NCBI GenBank assembly: GCA_050258095.1
Contig: JBLMYD010000085.1
Span: 1 to 64,000, forward strand
Reading direction: 5' to 3'
Origin: VRUE01 sp050258095
GTDB taxonomy: Bacteria > Actinomycetota > Thermoleophilia > Solirubrobacterales > 70-9
DNA length: 64,000 nucleotides
Shown here: one piece after another, positions 61,151-64,000 of the stretch
Position numbering within the stretch: the first letter of the stretch is position 1
Layout of the letters: every line of letters begins with the position of its first letter
The notes under the pieces: model-generated
What the model saw: only the letters and a program-made list of their open reading frames with translations
Database searches by the model: none
What the model was told of the DNA's origin: nothing
Position numbers and translations under genes: made by a program

Positions 61151-61285
61151 ATGACCGATAAGGAGATCGAACAAGACTTCATGGCCGGGTCCCGCGCCGC
61201 CCATATGGCGCTCATCGCCTCCCACGATCGAGCGTTCGCGACGCATCAAAGGGCCCACCAACCTCCCATCGATCCACATATATAG
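61151..61285 (+). CDS. 44-residue small ORF with own ribosome binding site and terminator
   Basis: ATG at 61151 is preceded by AGGAAGCAGAGAGG. The peptide starts MTDKEIEQDFMAGSRAA and is rich in His and Ala, with no match I recognise. A rho-independent terminator follows 35 bases downstream, making a compact unit. It could also be an RNA gene instead of a protein. Confidence 0.4.
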   Translation: MTDKEIEQDFMAGSRAAHMALIASHDRAFATHQRAHQPPIDPHI

Positions 61286-61319
61286 AGATACATATCTCTC
61301 CTCCCTGTAGTAACCCCAG

Positions 61320-61352
61320 AAACGCCTCGGCTCCCCGGCCGAGGCGTTTTCT
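61320..61352 (+). terminator. Rho-independent terminator
   Basis: AACGCCTCGG and CCGAGGCGTT form a perfect 10-bp stem with an 8-base loop, followed by a T-run (TTTTCTGTT). It ends the small-ORF transcript. Its A-rich left flank would allow weaker action on the other strand. Confidence 0.85.
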
Positions 61353-61430
61353 GTTGGAGCGGCCCTAGCAAGCCGAATGCGGGCGCAGGCCGGACCGCCC
61401 CAGCGTCCCCCTGGCCGCCGCGAGAACAGT

Positions 61431-61454
61431 CAATGCGCCAGTAAATGCGCCAGT
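61431..61454. repeat. 12-bp tandem duplication
   Basis: CAATGCGCCAGT followed directly by AAATGCGCCAGT. Lies in a non-coding stretch between the terminator and RHH gene. Confidence 0.7.
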
Positions 61455-61534
61455 CCCGCGCCGATTCCGCGACGCGGCCACGAGAGGTGTCCAAAACGGC
61501 GGACCGCCGGAAATCTCGGCGGTAGAGTCCGAGC

Positions 61535-61759
61535 ATGACCACGACGCCACCGAATACCGTCGAACTGGACCCTGCGCTGATGGCGCGCATCCGCAAAGCT
61601 GCCACCGAGCGCGGCGTAGCCGTACCGCAGTTGGTCAGCACGGCAATCGAGCACGAGATCGGCGACGAAGCTCCACAGCCCCCGTTCTCGCTGATCGGCG
61701 CGTTCAGGGCCGGGCGCAGCGACCTGGGAGTTAAAGCCAAACAGCGTGGGCGAAGCTAG
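61535..61759 (+). CDS. Small ribbon-helix-helix-like protein
   Basis: 74 residues with VELDPALMARIRKAATERGV then VPQLVSTAIEHEI, a pattern of ribbon-helix-helix antitoxins (CopG/VapB type). No toxin gene follows directly; the next gene is convergent. It may be an orphan antitoxin. ATG start at 61535. Confidence 0.55.
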   Translation: MTTTPPNTVELDPALMARIRKAATERGVAVPQLVSTAIEHEIGDEAPQPPFSLIGAFRAGRSDLGVKAKQRGRS

Positions 61760-61767
61760 GACAAGAG

Positions 61768-61965
61768 CTACGCGGCTACGTGCTCGCCCGCGGGTACGTA
61801 GTGCTCCAACTCGGCATCCTGGCCCAGGGCAAAGGGGACGCCCTCCTCAACGAGCTTGACCAGCTCCGCGTAGGTGTCGCCAGCGGCAGACCAGCCCTCG
61901 ACATCGGGTGACTCGGCCCACCAGCCGTCAGCCTCGTGGTGATAGATGACGCGCACGGTCTCCAT
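61768..61965 (-). CDS. HicB-type antitoxin (second locus)
   Basis: A 65-residue HicB-like protein: VRVIYHHEADGWWAESPDVEGWSAAG, then a helix (TYAELVKLVEEGVPFAL). It follows the frameshifted toxin gene by 12 bases (hicA-hicB order, opposite to the first locus). Confidence 0.8.
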   Translation of the reverse strand: METVRVIYHHEADGWWAESPDVEGWSAAGDTYAELVKLVEEGVPFALGQDAELEHYVPAGEHVAA

Positions 61966-61977
61966 TAGTCCTCCACG

Positions 61978-62191
61978 TCAGAGTAGCTTCCGGGCCTCAT
62001 CCTCGGCAAGCCCAACGTCCTTGACGAGGATCTTGCGCACAAGCCCGGCCGGAACCGTCGCCTTGTCGTGAAACGCAAGCGTGAGGCGGCCTTCCCGACG
62101 CCTCCATCCGGCGATGCGAGCCAGCCTGCCGCACCACGCGATAGCCAAGCGGCTTGCGTTCCAGAACCGCCAGCAAACGCCTGGCCTTCAT
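61978..62191 (-). pseudogene. HicA/YcfA-type toxin gene with frameshift
   Basis: ATG 62191 reads MKARRLLAVLERKPLGYRVV, RQAGSHRRMEASGRPP, with the His of the toxin fold. Then the frame is lost near 62081-62086 (CCGCCTCACG). A neighbouring frame continues with TLAFHDKATVPAGLVRKILV, KDVGLAEDEARKLL and TGA at 61978. A 2-base deletion in a CTCTC-like tract would explain it. Intact homologs join these two parts. Confidence 0.75.
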
Positions 62192-62243
62192 CGAGCGGAA
62201 CTTGCTCAAGATGTAGTTCCCCTGCCGTTAGGATTCGATCAGC

Positions 62244-62558
62244 GTGTCGCAGACAAAACCATTCGAGCCGGACGCCAAGGCCACCAACGTAACGATCGGG
62301 GACATCATCTTCGATCGCATCGAGTACGACGTCGATGCCGACGTGCTCTATCTGCACGTCCGCGATCCCTCGCGCGCGGTCGACTACGACGAGATGCCGG
62401 AGGGCCACGCGGTCCGCTTCGACAACAGCGGCGAGTTGGTCGGGCTGACGCTGGTCCGACCCAAGCGGCTGCTGGAGCGGGAGGGCGAACTGCGAATCAC
62501 CGTCACAGCACCAAGCGTCGTGCCTGCCGCCGAGCTAACGCCCGCACTGAGCGCGTAA
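62244..62558 (+). CDS. DUF2283 family protein
   Basis: A 104-residue protein whose middle part is a DUF2283 unit: FDRIEYDVDADVLYLHVRDP, VDYDEMPEGHAVRFDNSG. Such genes often lie near toxin-antitoxin or other accessory genes; function unknown. GTG start at 62244, divergent from the damaged hicA. Confidence 0.75.
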   Translation: MSQTKPFEPDAKATNVTIGDIIFDRIEYDVDADVLYLHVRDPSRAVDYDEMPEGHAVRFDNSGELVGLTLVRPKRLLEREGELRITVTAPSVVPAAELTPALSA

Positions 62559-62614
62559 AAAAGAGCGCAGCTTCAAGGGTTCGATGCGCCGTGAACCCGG
62601 ATCATTGCGAATTG

Positions 62615-63862
62615 TCATCGACTCCAACGCCGGGGCCAACGATTCAGGTTCTCGAACTCCCGCACGAACGCGGAATGCAGACCACTCACGTCGGATTCGG
62701 CCTCTGCCTTGCGCAGCCCTTCGAGCAAATAGAGGCTGAAGCTAAAGCTTGAAAAGGGAAATACGCGCCGAAGGGCCGCGTCGATCTCGCTCTCCCCACG
62801 GCTCCCGAGCCGGTCTACAGTCGCCGCGATAAAACGCTCTTGGAGGGAGGTCGGCGACCTAGGGTTTTCGTCGTTCAGTGCAGCAGCCAGAAATTCGACA
62901 GCAGCAGCCGCACTGACCGCATCGCCCTCTTTCAAGGTCGCGAGTTGTTCTCGCGCAATACGCTCGCCATCAGCTTTCTTCACGGTGGCCGCTATCTCCC
63001 CTGCACGGGCCGCTGACATTGGCGAATCTCCCCCCTCGTTTTCGTCGGTGGCGTTGATCACGCCGAGGACCTTGGCGTATGCGAAGGGATCAAGCCTGTC
63101 GGTGACGCCGGGCCGCAAGAGATTCAAGCCCGAGTTCGTCGTCGGAGCTTTCATCAGCAAGCGGCTGGTGGCATGCGCTGCGATCCGAAACACCTCAGGA
63201 TCAAACGAGCGCTCAAGGGCGAGCGTGTAGCCGGCGACCAACGCACTCGCAACGCGAGCGTCCTCCTGCTTTTCGCCAAGCCTGGCCGCAATCGCTTCCA
63301 CGAGTGGGCCGAATTGACTGCGCCCCGCTCGGGCGATTGCGGCCGCAATGGCCTGATCATCGAGCGGTACATCCGGCTCACAAAGGAGGTCAACCGCTTC
63401 CTGAACGTTCGCCCGCGTACCGGCGGCTTCAACGTGGCCAGCAACAAGGCTCATGACCGTGAGGACATGGATTGCGTCATCGCGATCCCCCGAAAAGGGG
63501 TGCGCAGAGCCATGAGCAATGGGGTTGCGAGCATAGGCGACCAACCCGCGTAGAAGGTGTCGAATCCCTTCGTGCTGACTCTGCTGCGACAGGGTCTGGT
63601 TTGGGGTCAAATTGAGTCGCGCAGAACGAGCGGGACCAATTTCCTCAATGAGTCTCATGCCGTCCTCGTGGCTATCAAGCCGCACCCTCAGCAAGTCGCG
63701 AAGGGCATTCCATGCCGCGCTTACCGCGCCGTCCTCGTCCCCGGAGTCGAGCAACCGCCGACTAGCGCCATGCACAAGAGGATGGAGCTGTTCCAAAGGA
63801 AGGCACTCATCCTCGCTCCACACGGGTGGCACATCAGGGTATTCGTCCCACGGTTCGCTCAC
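62615..63862 (-). CDS. Protein with Ymh/TIGR02391-like domain
   Basis: A 415-residue protein. Residues about 45-150 resemble the Ymh (TIGR02391) domain: AWNALRDLLRVRL, then GLVAYARNPIAHGSA, a helix-rich unit often found in defence or mobile contexts. The remaining 260 residues are helical repeats with no match. GTG start at 63862. It is less GC-rich than the housekeeping genes, consistent with transfer. Confidence 0.6.
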   Translation of the reverse strand: MSEPWDEYPDVPPVWSEDECLPLEQLHPLVHGASRRLLDSGDEDGAVSAAWNALRDLLRVRLDSHEDGMRLIEEIGPARSARLNLTPNQTLSQQSQHEGIRHLLRGLVAYARNPIAHGSAHPFSGDRDDAIHVLTVMSLVAGHVEAAGTRANVQEAVDLLCEPDVPLDDQAIAAAIARAGRSQFGPLVEAIAARLGEKQEDARVASALVAGYTLALERSFDPEVFRIAAHATSRLLMKAPTTNSGLNLLRPGVTDRLDPFAYAKVLGVINATDENEGGDSPMSAARAGEIAATVKKADGERIAREQLATLKEGDAVSAAAAVEFLAAALNDENPRSPTSLQERFIAATVDRLGSRGESEIDAALRRVFPFSSFSFSLYLLEGLRKAEAESDVSGLHSAFVREFENLNRWPRRWSR

Positions 63863-63967
63863 GGGCGGAGCATATGTCCGGCCCCAAACACCAACGCTGG
63901 AGAACGCTTCGGCGCTCCGGGCGTTTTACGGCAGACCAGGCATGAGCCGGGCAGACACTGAGATCTC

Positions 63968-63989
63968 GGTGCCACAGTGGTGCCACAGT
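63968..63989. repeat. 11-bp tandem duplication at window end
   Basis: GGTGCCACAGT occurs twice in direct tandem. The 138 bases after the Ymh gene start to the window end otherwise hold nothing I can support. Confidence 0.7.
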
Positions 63990-64000
63990 CAGGCATCAAT

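Noticed and set aside
61246..61740. 164-codon minus-strand frame
   Set aside because: It crosses the terminator and the RHH gene on the opposite strand, and has no start signals or homology.

Overview
The window reads as one contiguous stretch of a very GC-rich chromosome whose housekeeping genes keep actinobacterial gene orders. Three blocks match orders known from Mycobacterium and relatives: priA-def-fmt-rsmB-rpe; thrS-infC-rpmI-rplT-rRNA methyltransferase-pheST-argCJBD-argG; and tlyA-nadK-recN-steA-mctB-pyrG-xerD, with mutM, recO, dgt and dnaG further along. SteA, MctB, DUF3866 and an Rpf-like cell-wall hydrolase also point to Actinobacteria. The low number of mycobacterial-type genes and the overall protein style suggest a deep lineage such as Thermoleophilia/Solirubrobacterales, but that placement is inference.

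Layout: 86-2508 surface polysaccharide pair (GT2, flippase); 2593-9784 K+ channel-like protein and the rpe/rsmB/fmt/def/priA translation and replication-restart operon; 9835-11177 PH-domain protein and endonuclease IV; 11470-16955 acyl-CoA dehydrogenase, Cys-rich protein and DnaE; 17102-24852 cell-wall hydrolase and arginine genes; 24836-33684 pheST, ribosomal proteins, IF3 and ThrRS, interrupted by a UDP-GlcNAc 2-epimerase on the other strand; 33829-38586 membrane protein, a small accessory patch beside a tRNA (DUF1330 protein, damaged hicA, hicB), Hpt protein and lipoprotein; 38685-42799 SDR, GT1, tRNA-Asn, HNH protein and a nuclease-like protein; 42860-60931 replication, repair and cell-envelope housekeeping genes; 60932-64000 an AT-richer accessory end with a 44-aa ORF, an RHH protein, a second damaged hicA with hicB, DUF2283 and an Ymh-type protein.

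The striking feature is the spaces between genes. Genes are mostly packed with 1-4 bp start/stop overlaps, and wherever a real gap exists it is usually filled by a 45-150 bp palindromic element. At least eighteen are described here. They fall into several sequence families with two to four copies each. Several sit exactly on stop codons. In the larger families the outer arms differ from copy to copy yet remain self-complementary. Further elements lie inside genes without breaking the frame: in the flippase, rsmB, pheT, a DUF3866 gene and a membrane protein. One family is read in two different frames in two genes. This looks like a diversified population of small, probably mobile, palindromic repeats (REP/RPE-like in behaviour) that I cannot match to a named family.

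Other points of note are two hicAB-type loci that both keep an intact antitoxin but have a broken toxin, an argB gene of clearly lower GC than its operon neighbours, and a channel whose selectivity filter lacks the GYG signature. Few stretches over 300 bases lack an intact gene. The largest is 46482-46858, which holds a decayed metallo-hydrolase fragment. The gap at 11178-11469 holds two palindromes. The gaps at 60932-61150 and 61286-61534 hold possible regulatory sites, a terminator and a short tandem repeat.
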